Source: JBJXGE01 sp046154185
GTDB taxonomy: Bacteria; Planctomycetota; UBA8108; UBA1146; JAJFFE01
DNA: 64,000 nt
Reading direction: 5' to 3'
NCBI GenBank assembly: GCA_046154185.1
Contig: JBJXGE010000056.1
Coordinates: forward strand, 1 to 64,000
The notes beneath the pieces were generated by a model that searched no databases, was not told the DNA's origin, and was given only the letters and a program-made list of their open reading frames with translations. Made by a program: the position numbers and the translations under genes. Within the stretch, counting starts at the first letter, position 1, and each line of letters opens with the position of its first letter. Below, piece by piece: positions 52,632 through 59,748 of this stretch.

Positions 52632-52934
52632 ATGAACCAAGAGCAGAGTTCGATCTTCCAAATCGTCTGCGGATGTTGCGGCGCCAAGATCGATATCGAT
52701 GCCAAGTCTCGGACCGTTTTTCATATCGAGAAGGAAGGTCTGAAGAAGCGCAGCTTCGAGCAAGTCGTCGAAGACGTGACCGCAGTCACGCGCACAGCCG
52801 AGCAAAAATTCGCGCAAGGTCTCGACAAGGAAAAGCAGCGCAAAGCGCAGCTCGAAGCGCTCTTCGACAAGGCCCACGAAAAAGCCAAACTCGACCCCCG
52901 CGAGCGACCGCCGAGTATTTTCGATCGCGACTGA
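52632..52934 (+). CDS. Small Cys-containing protein, unknown function
   Basis: A 100-residue protein with a Cys-x-Cys-Cys group near the N-terminus (IVCGCCGAKIDIDAKSR), followed by a strongly charged helical region (LKKRSFEQVVEDVT, FAQGLDKEKQRKAQLEALF). It resembles a metal-binding knuckle on a coiled-coil-like helix. AGGAG lies about ten bases before the ATG. The frame is open far upstream (to 51819), but this is antisense through the NYN and CYTH genes. I do not recognise a family. Confidence 0.75.
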   Translation: MNQEQSSIFQIVCGCCGAKIDIDAKSRTVFHIEKEGLKKRSFEQVVEDVTAVTRTAEQKFAQGLDKEKQRKAQLEALFDKAHEKAKLDPRERPPSIFDRD

Positions 52935-53011
52935 TCGCCAGTTGGAGAAACCCTCAACGGCCGGCCGCTCGTCCGCACGCACACCGCGCCCGATGCGCTG
53001 CGCTCGGACCC

Positions 53012-54016
53012 TTATCGACTCGGAAACGCGGCCAGCGTCACGTGCACGGGTAGGTGATCGGATCGGCCCGTGAGTCGCGTTGCCGCGGCCATGACTTCGA
53101 GTCGGCGATCGACCCAGACGTGGTCGAGATCGAGCGCGGGAAACGGCAGCGGCCAGGTGTACGGCACGCCGCGGCCCGCGGACTCGAACGCGTGCGCGAA
53201 CCCGCGCCGCAACTCGTCGAAGTGGACCGAGCGGCGCGGCGTATTGAAGTCGCCGAGCAGGATCACGGGATCGCCGCCGGCGAGGGAATCCAGCTCCTCG
53301 CGCAAGCGCGCGAGCGCTGGGCCCCGCGAGATGGTTGGGGCGCTGCGAATATCGGCGACGGCGATCATGTATCGATGTGCGCGCAACTCGAGCGTCACCA
53401 GGGCAAGATGCGAACGCGACCCGAGCGGCACGTGTCGCTCGAGCGCCAATTCGCCGCGCGCGGCGAGCACCATGCCGTACGGTGGCAGCGCGAGCACATG
53501 CCGTCCGGGAAAGGACCGCGCAAGCGCATCCTTCGCGCCAATCGGACCGCGCGCCTCGATGAGAACGATGAGGTCGTCGTCCAGCGTCGCGAGTTCGTGC
53601 GTGAGCGCGTCGCGACCGAGCTTGCCGCTGAGCACATTCCACACGCAGATGCGCCAGGACGAATCGCGGTCGGATGGCGCGCGCGCCGGGACCTCCGAGC
53701 GCCGCCAATAGCCGTCGACCGCCGCGAGCAACCCGAACGAACCGATGGTCAACGCAAAGCCGAGTCGCGCACGCCAGCGGTCCTTCACGACACTCGACAC
53801 CACCGCCCCGAAGAGCGATCCCAACACGATCAGGGGAAGCGGCAAGGCATAGTAGACCGGCGCCAACACGTCCTCACCATCCCGCAACGTGAGATGTAGA
53901 ACGATCCCGACGAGCCCGGCCACGAACGCGAATGCGACGACGATTCGCAAGGCTCCGGTAGCGCGCGCACGAATGCGACCCGCACCCACAACGCGCTCGA
54001 TCGATTTGGCTGCCAT
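53012..54016 (-). CDS. Membrane-anchored endonuclease/exonuclease/phosphatase (EEP) family protein
   Basis: The 334-residue protein has three transmembrane helices in its first ~100 residues (VVAFAFVAGLVGIVL, ALPLPLIVLGSLFGAVV, LGFALTIGSFGLLAAV) and a C-terminal EEP domain of the DNase I/sphingomyelinase fold. Motifs: CVWNVLSG, LIVLIEARGP, ILLGDFNTPRRS, LDHVWVD and SDHLPVHV. Members of this family hydrolyse DNA, RNA, phospholipid or inositol phosphate bonds; the membrane anchor favours an extracytoplasmic target. Start ATG at 54016 with no strong SD. It precedes folE on the same strand by 43 bases. Confidence 0.88.
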   Translation of the reverse strand: MAAKSIERVVGAGRIRARATGALRIVVAFAFVAGLVGIVLHLTLRDGEDVLAPVYYALPLPLIVLGSLFGAVVSSVVKDRWRARLGFALTIGSFGLLAAVDGYWRRSEVPARAPSDRDSSWRICVWNVLSGKLGRDALTHELATLDDDLIVLIEARGPIGAKDALARSFPGRHVLALPPYGMVLAARGELALERHVPLGSRSHLALVTLELRAHRYMIAVADIRSAPTISRGPALARLREELDSLAGGDPVILLGDFNTPRRSVHFDELRRGFAHAFESAGRGVPYTWPLPFPALDLDHVWVDRRLEVMAAATRLTGRSDHLPVHVTLAAFPSR

Positions 54017-54059
54017 GACGCTCCGACAAACTCGCGACGACTGGCCCGCGTCGAACTCG

Positions 54060-54626
54060 TTACACGCGGCCTTCGAGCTTGATGAGTTCGAGTACTTCCG
54101 TGCGCGTCTTGAGATTGGACCGCATGACGCCGCGCATCGCCGACGTGATCACCTTCGAGCCGGATTTTTGCACGCCGCGCATCGTCATGCACGTGTGGGT
54201 CGCCTCGATGACGACGGCGACTCCGCGCGGCGACAGTTCCTCGCTGATCAAATCCGCGACTTGATTCGTGAGGCGTTCTTGGATTTGCGGTCGCCGTGCG
54301 AAGTGCTCGACGGCGCGTGCGAGCTTGGAGATACCGACCACCTTGCCGCTCGGAATATACGCGACGTGCGCAAGACCGGTGAACGGCAACAAATGGTGCT
54401 CGCACATCGAATAGAAGGCGATGTCCTTTACGAGCACGATCTCGTCATAGTTTTCGCTGAACACCGTCGAGAGCACGCCCGATCGGTCTTCATTCAGACC
54501 GCGAAAAACTTCGGCGTACATCCGGGCGATGCGTTGCGGCGTACCGCGCAAGCCCTCGCGATTGGGGTCTTCGCCGATCGCTTCGAGTAACATGCGCGCC
54601 GCGGCGGCAATCTTGGCGTGGTCCAA
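54060..54626 (-). CDS. folE: GTP cyclohydrolase I
   Basis: The 188-residue type I GTP cyclohydrolase makes dihydroneopterin triphosphate, which feeds both folate and, through QueD, queuosine synthesis. Zinc ligands sit in MCEHHLLPF (Cys and His) and THTCMTMRGV, and GLAHVAYIPSGKVVGISKLAR and SGSKVITSAMRG are conserved. The start is TTG (LDHAKIA), seven bases after the TatD-like stop, with weak SD; longer frames have no family residues. It follows a TatD-like hydrolase gene closely, so both may be one transcript. Confidence 0.94.
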   Translation of the reverse strand: MDHAKIAAAARMLLEAIGEDPNREGLRGTPQRIARMYAEVFRGLNEDRSGVLSTVFSENYDEIVLVKDIAFYSMCEHHLLPFTGLAHVAYIPSGKVVGISKLARAVEHFARRPQIQERLTNQVADLISEELSPRGVAVVIEATHTCMTMRGVQKSGSKVITSAMRGVMRSNLKTRTEVLELIKLEGRV

Positions 54627-54633
54627 CGGCTTC

Positions 54634-55440
54634 TCAGTCCTCTTTGGATTCGTCGACCTTGCCGGATTGGCCGTAGAAGTCGATCGGGTTGTTCCAGACG
54701 AGCGTCGCGATATCTCGCTCGCTAAATCCGCGCTTGCGGAGTTCGCGCACGGTGCGCGGCACACTCAACGGATCCGAGGGACCCCAATCGCAACTGGAGT
54801 TCACGAGCATGCGCTCGATTCCGTACTCCTCGAAGATCGCCGCAGCGCGTTCCGGCGAGAGCTTGGTGACCGGATAAACGGTATGGCCGCACCAGAATCC
54901 TTCGCCCTTACAAAGGGCAATGGTCTCTTCGGTATTGTGATCGAGCAGAATGCGGTTGCGGTCGAGCCGCATGTCGTGAATCGCGGCGATCGTGCGGCGC
55001 GCACCCTCCAACTTGTTGCGATGCGGCAAATGCACGAGCACCGGCAAATCCGCTTCGAACGCCATGGCGAGTTGTTGGCGCAGGATCTGTTCTTCGGCGG
55101 ACGTGATGAGATCGAAACCGAGCTCACCCACCGCCACGACGCGCGGCCGCGGAAACCACTCCGCCATCCGCCCGAGCACTTCGGTCGCGAGCGGCAAGTT
55201 ATTGGCCTCTCGCGGGTTGACGCCGATCGTCTCATAGTGCCGGATGCCATACTGGGCAGCGCGTTCGGCTTCGAAACCGGTGATGTGATCGAAATAGTCG
55301 TAGAAAGTACCGGCGTATTTCCGCGGCTCGCCGAGCCAAAACGATGGTTCGACGATCGAGACGATGCCGGCGAGCGCCATGCGCTCATAGTCGTCTGTCA
55401 CTCGCGAGATCATGTGAGCGTGGGGATCAAAAATGCGCAC
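54634..55440 (-). CDS. EboB-like TatD/amidohydrolase-fold hydrolase
   Basis: A 268-residue metal-dependent hydrolase with a TIM barrel. It opens RIFDPHAHMISR with the first His-x-His pair, then EPSFWLG, GVNPRE, VGELGFDLITSAEEQI, PVLVHLPHRN, ILLDHNTEETI and a final NSSCDWGPSDPLSVP with the last metal aspartate. The EPSFWLGEPR and YFDHI segments match the TatD-type EboB protein of the ebo cluster better than nuclease TatD. No other ebo gene is adjacent. Start GTG at 55440 with AAAGG upstream. It is followed by folE seven bases after the stop. Confidence 0.85.
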   Translation of the reverse strand: MRIFDPHAHMISRVTDDYERMALAGIVSIVEPSFWLGEPRKYAGTFYDYFDHITGFEAERAAQYGIRHYETIGVNPREANNLPLATEVLGRMAEWFPRPRVVAVGELGFDLITSAEEQILRQQLAMAFEADLPVLVHLPHRNKLEGARRTIAAIHDMRLDRNRILLDHNTEETIALCKGEGFWCGHTVYPVTKLSPERAAAIFEEYGIERMLVNSSCDWGPSDPLSVPRTVRELRKRGFSERDIATLVWNNPIDFYGQSGKVDESKED

Positions 55441-55777
55441 CGAGAGGACCTTTCACGACATCGCCGCAAGTCGGTAGTCAGCGCGATTCTAACAAACGCG
55501 CGTCGGCAAACGAGGGAGAATCTCCCGGCCGACGCGGCGGGCAACTTCTCGAGCATGCCGGTTTACAGTGTAAGTCGCCGCTTACATCGAGCGCCCCTCG
55601 GGCTGCGCACCGGCCGCGGAAAAAGGCCGCGGTTGAAGGCCCAAATCACAACGGCTGCGGAGATTAAACCAGCCAAAAGTGTGTTCAGATCGATTCGGCA
55701 CGCGTTGTGCGATTTTCCATTGTTCGCCTCAGACCTCAGAACCAGAACTCGGACTCGACGAGTGGAGAGCAGCGCTG
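55441..55777. other. Divergent region without a gene
   Basis: These 337 bases separate the TatD-like gene (minus) from a secreted protein gene (plus). No open frame with an SD and sensible composition was found, and no repeat longer than about 8 bp was seen. It is expected to hold both promoters but I cannot place them confidently. Confidence 0.4.
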
Positions 55778-57112
55778 ATGACACGGAAGCAACTCACACC
55801 GACGGTCGCAGGAACGCTCGCGGTAATTGGCTTGGCCATTTTTGCGATCGCCATCGGCGGAGCGTTGAGCGAACGGGCGCTCGGAGACACGGTGCTTCTC
55901 AATAACGGCAAGTCGCTCGAGGGCAAAATCCTCTTTGCGACCGACCCAGTGCGGATCGAACTCGTTTCGGGTGGAGTCGTCGAGATCCCGCTCAGCCAGG
56001 TCAAGAAACTCGAGTATGGCCCGACAACGCGCGACGTTTTGAAGCAACGCGAGGCAGCGCTCAAAGCGGGCGACGTCGCGGCGCTCTGCTCACTCGCCGA
56101 CTGGTGTCGGGACAACAACCTCGCCGCGGAACAGACGCGGCTGTCGTGGCGCATTCTCGAACTCGATCCGGACCACGCGACGACGCGTCAGGCGCTCGGC
56201 TTTCGCAAGCTCGGCGCGATTTGGCTGACGGAGGCAGACTATCAGACCGCGCTCGGCCGCATCTTCTACGACGGCTCGTGGCTGAGTCCCGAACAGTTTG
56301 AAATCGCCGAGGCTCGCGACCGCACGCAAGAACAAATCGCGCGCTCCCGCGAATTGCTCAAAGTCGCGGCGAGTGGGACCGCGAGTGACGACAAGCGCGC
56401 GCAAGCGCTAAAGGAATTCCAGGAGATACGACCATCGCTGCGAACCTGGACGCTGCTCAAAGCGACTGAGTCGCTGCAGGCGCGCGAGCGACAGTTCGCG
56501 GTTCGTCAACTCGGGACGCAAAACGATCGTCGCTATGCGAAACGTCTGTCGCATCTCGCGGTGACTGATAGCAAACGGTCGGTGCGTGACGAAGCGCTCG
56601 CGGTGCTCAAGGAATGGCAAGACCCGGATACGTCGTTGAGCTTCGTGCCGTACCTTTCGAGCGGCGACGATCGATTCCGCGTCAACGCCGCTAACGCGTT
56701 GAGCGTCCTCCCGGATCGGCGCGCGGTCGGGACGCTCATTCGCACCGCACATTATATTTGGGCTGGATTCGGCCGTTCGCATATCGCGTCCGTTGTGCAG
56801 CGCGCCTACGTCAAAGACTACGAATTGGTCAGCGGCGGCACCGGGTTGGTGGTGCAAGAAGTCGCGGATCCCGTGATCGACACTTTCATGGAAGGCATCG
56901 TGCTCGACATCGATATTCGTAAAGCCGAGGCCTTTGCGCGCATCGGTGCGCTGGAGCGTGCGACCGGCCAGAAGTTCGGCACGGATTTCGACCGCTGGGC
57001 GAGTTGGTGGTCCGAAGAAACCGGGCGGCCGGTGGCGGGCCTGGAACCGGACGATGCTGCGCTACCTGCCTCGCCAAAAGGCGCGACCGAAGGCGCGGCG
57101 TCGGAGGGATAA
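55778..57112 (+). CDS. Exported protein with SH3-like and repeat (TPR/HEAT) regions
   Basis: The 444-residue protein has an N-terminal signal anchor (TVAGTLAVIGLAIFAIAIGG). Next comes a small beta domain (VLLNNGKSLEGKILF, GGVVEIPLSQVKKLEYGP) with the same layout as in the protein at 32973. A TPR-like stretch (LSWRILELDPDHATTRQALG) follows, then HEAT-like repeats (SVRDEALAVLKEWQ, RFRVNAANALSVLPDRRA, FVPYLSSGDD). No catalytic motif is seen. A GGAGAG-type SD precedes the ATG. Probably periplasmic, perhaps a scaffold. It is followed within about 50 bases by a terminator-like hairpin. Confidence 0.8.
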   Translation: MTRKQLTPTVAGTLAVIGLAIFAIAIGGALSERALGDTVLLNNGKSLEGKILFATDPVRIELVSGGVVEIPLSQVKKLEYGPTTRDVLKQREAALKAGDVAALCSLADWCRDNNLAAEQTRLSWRILELDPDHATTRQALGFRKLGAIWLTEADYQTALGRIFYDGSWLSPEQFEIAEARDRTQEQIARSRELLKVAASGTASDDKRAQALKEFQEIRPSLRTWTLLKATESLQARERQFAVRQLGTQNDRRYAKRLSHLAVTDSKRSVRDEALAVLKEWQDPDTSLSFVPYLSSGDDRFRVNAANALSVLPDRRAVGTLIRTAHYIWAGFGRSHIASVVQRAYVKDYELVSGGTGLVVQEVADPVIDTFMEGIVLDIDIRKAEAFARIGALERATGQKFGTDFDRWASWWSEETGRPVAGLEPDDAALPASPKGATEGAASEG

Positions 57113-57163
57113 GTCGAAGCGTCGAATGCGCGCAACGCGCGCGCGAAGAAAAACGAAACTGCG

Positions 57164-57247
57164 CAGAGGATGCTCGGGCTGGCATAGGTAGGTGAGCCTG
57201 GAGGGAGGCGCACATACTGCCCGAAGAGCATCCTCTGTTCTTTTGAC
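57164..57247 (+). terminator. Long hairpin followed by a T-rich run
   Basis: CAGAGGATGCTCGGGC (57164-57179) pairs with GCCCGAAGAGCATCCTCTG (57219-57237) in a stem of 16 bp with a three-base bulge, enclosing a 39-base loop. It is followed by TTCTTTTG. Placed 52 bases after the stop of the upstream gene, it fits an intrinsic terminator, though the large loop is unusual and it could also be the end of a small structured RNA. Confidence 0.45.
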
Positions 57248-57398
57248 CCGGTGGCAGCCCCGCGGAGTCACCAAAGTACCTGCCTGAATGCGTCGACCCG
57301 CCGTTCGACCCCAGGCCCAGGCGAATCCCCCGCAGAGAAATTGCCGCAACCCGTGCCATCTGACGGTGTTCATCCTGGTAACCGAAAGGATGAACCGA

Positions 57399-58463
57399 AT
57401 GTCCCTCGCGCTCTCCGTGCTGCTCGCCGTTCTGTCCCTGCCCGCGGGAATGCTGGCATGGCAAGATCCTGACCCAGCGACGCCTAAGTCGACCGAAGAC
57501 GTGCCGCAGCCGCCGGCTTTGCCGGCGCCAACGTTTGCGGATCCCTTGCTCGCGCCCGATTACCAACGCGCGATTGAGCAACTCAAGGCGAAAAACTACG
57601 ACGAAGCCCGCAAGCAGTTTCGAGCGTTGCGCGGCAAGGTGACGGTCGAAGCGGAAATCGACGCGATCGACCGCTGCGTACTCGAATCGGAAGGCGGCCT
57701 CGAACTGAATCGCTTGCGCGAGCGCGCGCTACGCGGCGATTTGCGCGGCGTGCTCGCAGCGGGCGAGAAACTTCGCAAGAAATACACCGGGACGATTGCG
57801 GGTTTCGACCTCGAAGCCCTGCTCGCGGAGTGCGAAGACAAACTCTATTGGCAGATCGAGAATTTTGAGAAATCGTCCGCCACCGCGCCCGACGGTGATG
57901 GTGGCAGTGGCGAGGGCGGCGAGGGTGGCGGCGGAGATGGCGGCGGCGGCGGTGGTGGACGTGAAGGTGGTCAGACTGGTTTCGGTCTCAACACATCGAT
58001 CGTCAGTGGTGACGCCAAGGATCGCGACAGCAAAGTCCGAGAAGGCAAACAGTCGCTCCTCTGGCGCACGACCCGCAATCTCACGTTCCTATCGTTTGAC
58101 AAGGCGAAAGGCGCGAAGGTCGCCGAGTACCGCTATCTGCACGTCTCGATCCGGGCCGAAGACCCAAAGCTGACGCCGCAGCTCCTCATCTTATTCGATT
58201 GCGAAGAAGGTGGACTCGGCGGCGATGGCGGCGGCGGTCGGGGTGGTGGTCCGCGCGGCGGCGCCGCGCGCGCTTTCAATCGCACCGGCTTTCGGCACTC
58301 GTTCGCGCCGAAAGGCACGTGGCAAGACTTGCGGCTCGATCTCAAGAAATTTGAGACCGCCGGCGAACCGCGCTGGGACGAAGTCACGGCGCTCCGCTTC
58401 GTTCACTTGCCAGGTGGCGAGGGTCGCATCTACATCGACAATCTGCGGCTCGAGAAAGAATAA
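57399..58463 (+). CDS. Secreted protein with Gly-rich linker and a C-terminal beta-sandwich
   Basis: A 354-residue exported protein: signal peptide (LALSVLLAVLSLPAGMLAWQ), Pro-rich stretch, a helical TPR-like part (YQRAIEQLKAKNYDEARKQF, RERALRGDLRGVLAAGEKL), then a long Gly-rich linker (residues ~164-192) and a C-terminal domain with GFRHSFAPKGTWQDLRLDL, ALRFVHLPGGEGRIYIDNL that resembles a CBM11/CIA30-type jelly roll. A second, shorter glycine-rich stretch interrupts that domain (GGLGGDGGGGRGGGPRGG). The ATG at 57399 has AAGGA nine bases upstream; another ATG three codons earlier has the SD too close. Possible carbohydrate binding, by fold inference. Confidence 0.78.
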   Translation: MSLALSVLLAVLSLPAGMLAWQDPDPATPKSTEDVPQPPALPAPTFADPLLAPDYQRAIEQLKAKNYDEARKQFRALRGKVTVEAEIDAIDRCVLESEGGLELNRLRERALRGDLRGVLAAGEKLRKKYTGTIAGFDLEALLAECEDKLYWQIENFEKSSATAPDGDGGSGEGGEGGGGDGGGGGGGREGGQTGFGLNTSIVSGDAKDRDSKVREGKQSLLWRTTRNLTFLSFDKAKGAKVAEYRYLHVSIRAEDPKLTPQLLILFDCEEGGLGGDGGGGRGGGPRGGAARAFNRTGFRHSFAPKGTWQDLRLDLKKFETAGEPRWDEVTALRFVHLPGGEGRIYIDNLRLEKE

Positions 58464-58561
58464 GCTCGGTTGCGGGCGCGCTGCGACGCCGTCGCGCGCA
58501 CCCGCATACACAAGCGATTCGGCGTGCGCTATGCTCCCCGTCCTCGACGAAGGAGATGCGT

Positions 58562-59728
58562 ATGACGGACCATTCGAGCCACGGGCTCAAGCCACAGACT
58601 CTTTGTGTGCACGCCGGCGAACCGCGGCCGCCGCTCAACGGCGCCGTGACGTTGCCGGTTTTTCAAACGTCGACTTACTTGCTCGGCGATGGTGAGCACG
58701 ACTACCATCGCATCCGCTATCTCCGGCTCAACAATTCGCCGAACCACGACGCGCTCGGACAGAAACTCGCTGCGCTCGAAGGCACGGAAGCGGGGCTCGT
58801 CGCCGCGAGCGGCATGGCGGCGATCACCGCGGCATTGCTCGCGTTTCTCAAGAATGGTGACCACGTCATCGCGCAGGATTGTTTGTATGGCGGCACGCGG
58901 GTATTTCTCGACCAAGCGCGAGAACGTTATGGAATTGCTGTGACCTATGTATCGCTCGAGCGCCCCGCGGAATGGGAAGCGGCGCTGCGCTCGACCACGA
59001 AACTTTTTTACGTCGAGTCCATCACGAATCCACTCATCGAAGTCGGGCGGCTCGACGAGGCAGCGGCCTTCGCGAAGCGTCGTGGAATACTGAGTCTGAT
59101 CGACAGCACGTTCACTTCGCCCATCAACTTCCAGCCGGCCCGCTTGGGTTACGACATCATCCTGCACAGCGCGACCAAGTACTTGAACGGTCATTCAGAC
59201 TTGGTCGCTGGTGCGATCGCGGGTCGCCAGTCGCTGGTCGATAAAGTGCGCGAAAACCTCAATATCCTCGGCGGCGCGCTCGATGCGCACGCGTGTTTCT
59301 TACTCCAACGTGGACTCAAGACGTTGCCGCTGCGCATGCGATGTCAGAACGAGAACGCGCGACAACTCGCGGCGTGGCTCGCGCGTCACGCGCAAGTGGC
59401 AAGCGTTCGCTATCCAGGTCTCGAGACCGACGCTGCTTTTGCGCGCGCGCGCGCCTGGTTCAGTGGCGCCGGTGGCATGTTGAGTTTCGTCCCGCGCGGC
59501 GGCCTGCGCGCGGCGCGCGACGTGATCGCGCGCTTACGACTCGCGCTGCACGCACCGAGCCTCGGCGGCGTCGAGACGCTCGTGTGTCGCCCGGCGAGCA
59601 CGTCGCACGCGGCGCTGCCCGCGGAGGTTCGCGCCCGCATGGGCATCGATGACGCGCTGATCCGCGTGTCAGTTGGCATCGAAGACACGAGCGATCTGCT
59701 CGATGACTTCGCGCGCGCGCTCGAGTAA
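58562..59728 (+). CDS. Cystathionine beta/gamma-lyase-type PLP enzyme
   Basis: The 388-residue enzyme belongs to the Cys/Met metabolism PLP family. Conserved parts: TLCVHAG, LPVFQTSTY, LRLNNSPNHDALGQKLAALEGTEAGLVAASGMAAI, DCLYGGT, ESITNPLIEV, the PLP lysine block LHSATKYLNGHSDLVAGAI and the substrate-side LPLRMRCQNENA. In the family it could be a cystathionine beta-lyase, gamma-lyase or gamma-synthase. The ATG at 58562 is placed six bases after AAGGAG; an ATG two codons before it lies directly on the SD. Convergent with argS (20-bp gap). Confidence 0.9.
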   Translation: MTDHSSHGLKPQTLCVHAGEPRPPLNGAVTLPVFQTSTYLLGDGEHDYHRIRYLRLNNSPNHDALGQKLAALEGTEAGLVAASGMAAITAALLAFLKNGDHVIAQDCLYGGTRVFLDQARERYGIAVTYVSLERPAEWEAALRSTTKLFYVESITNPLIEVGRLDEAAAFAKRRGILSLIDSTFTSPINFQPARLGYDIILHSATKYLNGHSDLVAGAIAGRQSLVDKVRENLNILGGALDAHACFLLQRGLKTLPLRMRCQNENARQLAAWLARHAQVASVRYPGLETDAAFARARAWFSGAGGMLSFVPRGGLRAARDVIARLRLALHAPSLGGVETLVCRPASTSHAALPAEVRARMGIDDALIRVSVGIEDTSDLLDDFARALE

Positions 59729-59748
59729 GGGTCCGCGGCCGTTCCGCC

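Noticed and set aside
54529..55905. Plus-strand open frame of 458 codons opposite folE and the TatD-like gene
   Set aside because: It is antisense to two conserved genes with intact motifs and runs into the start of the gene at 55778 in another frame.
57191..57213. SRP RNA domain IV-like sequence (GTGAGCC, then GGAG, then GGAGGC)
   Set aside because: The conserved AGCA side of the symmetric loop and the closing base pairs are missing.
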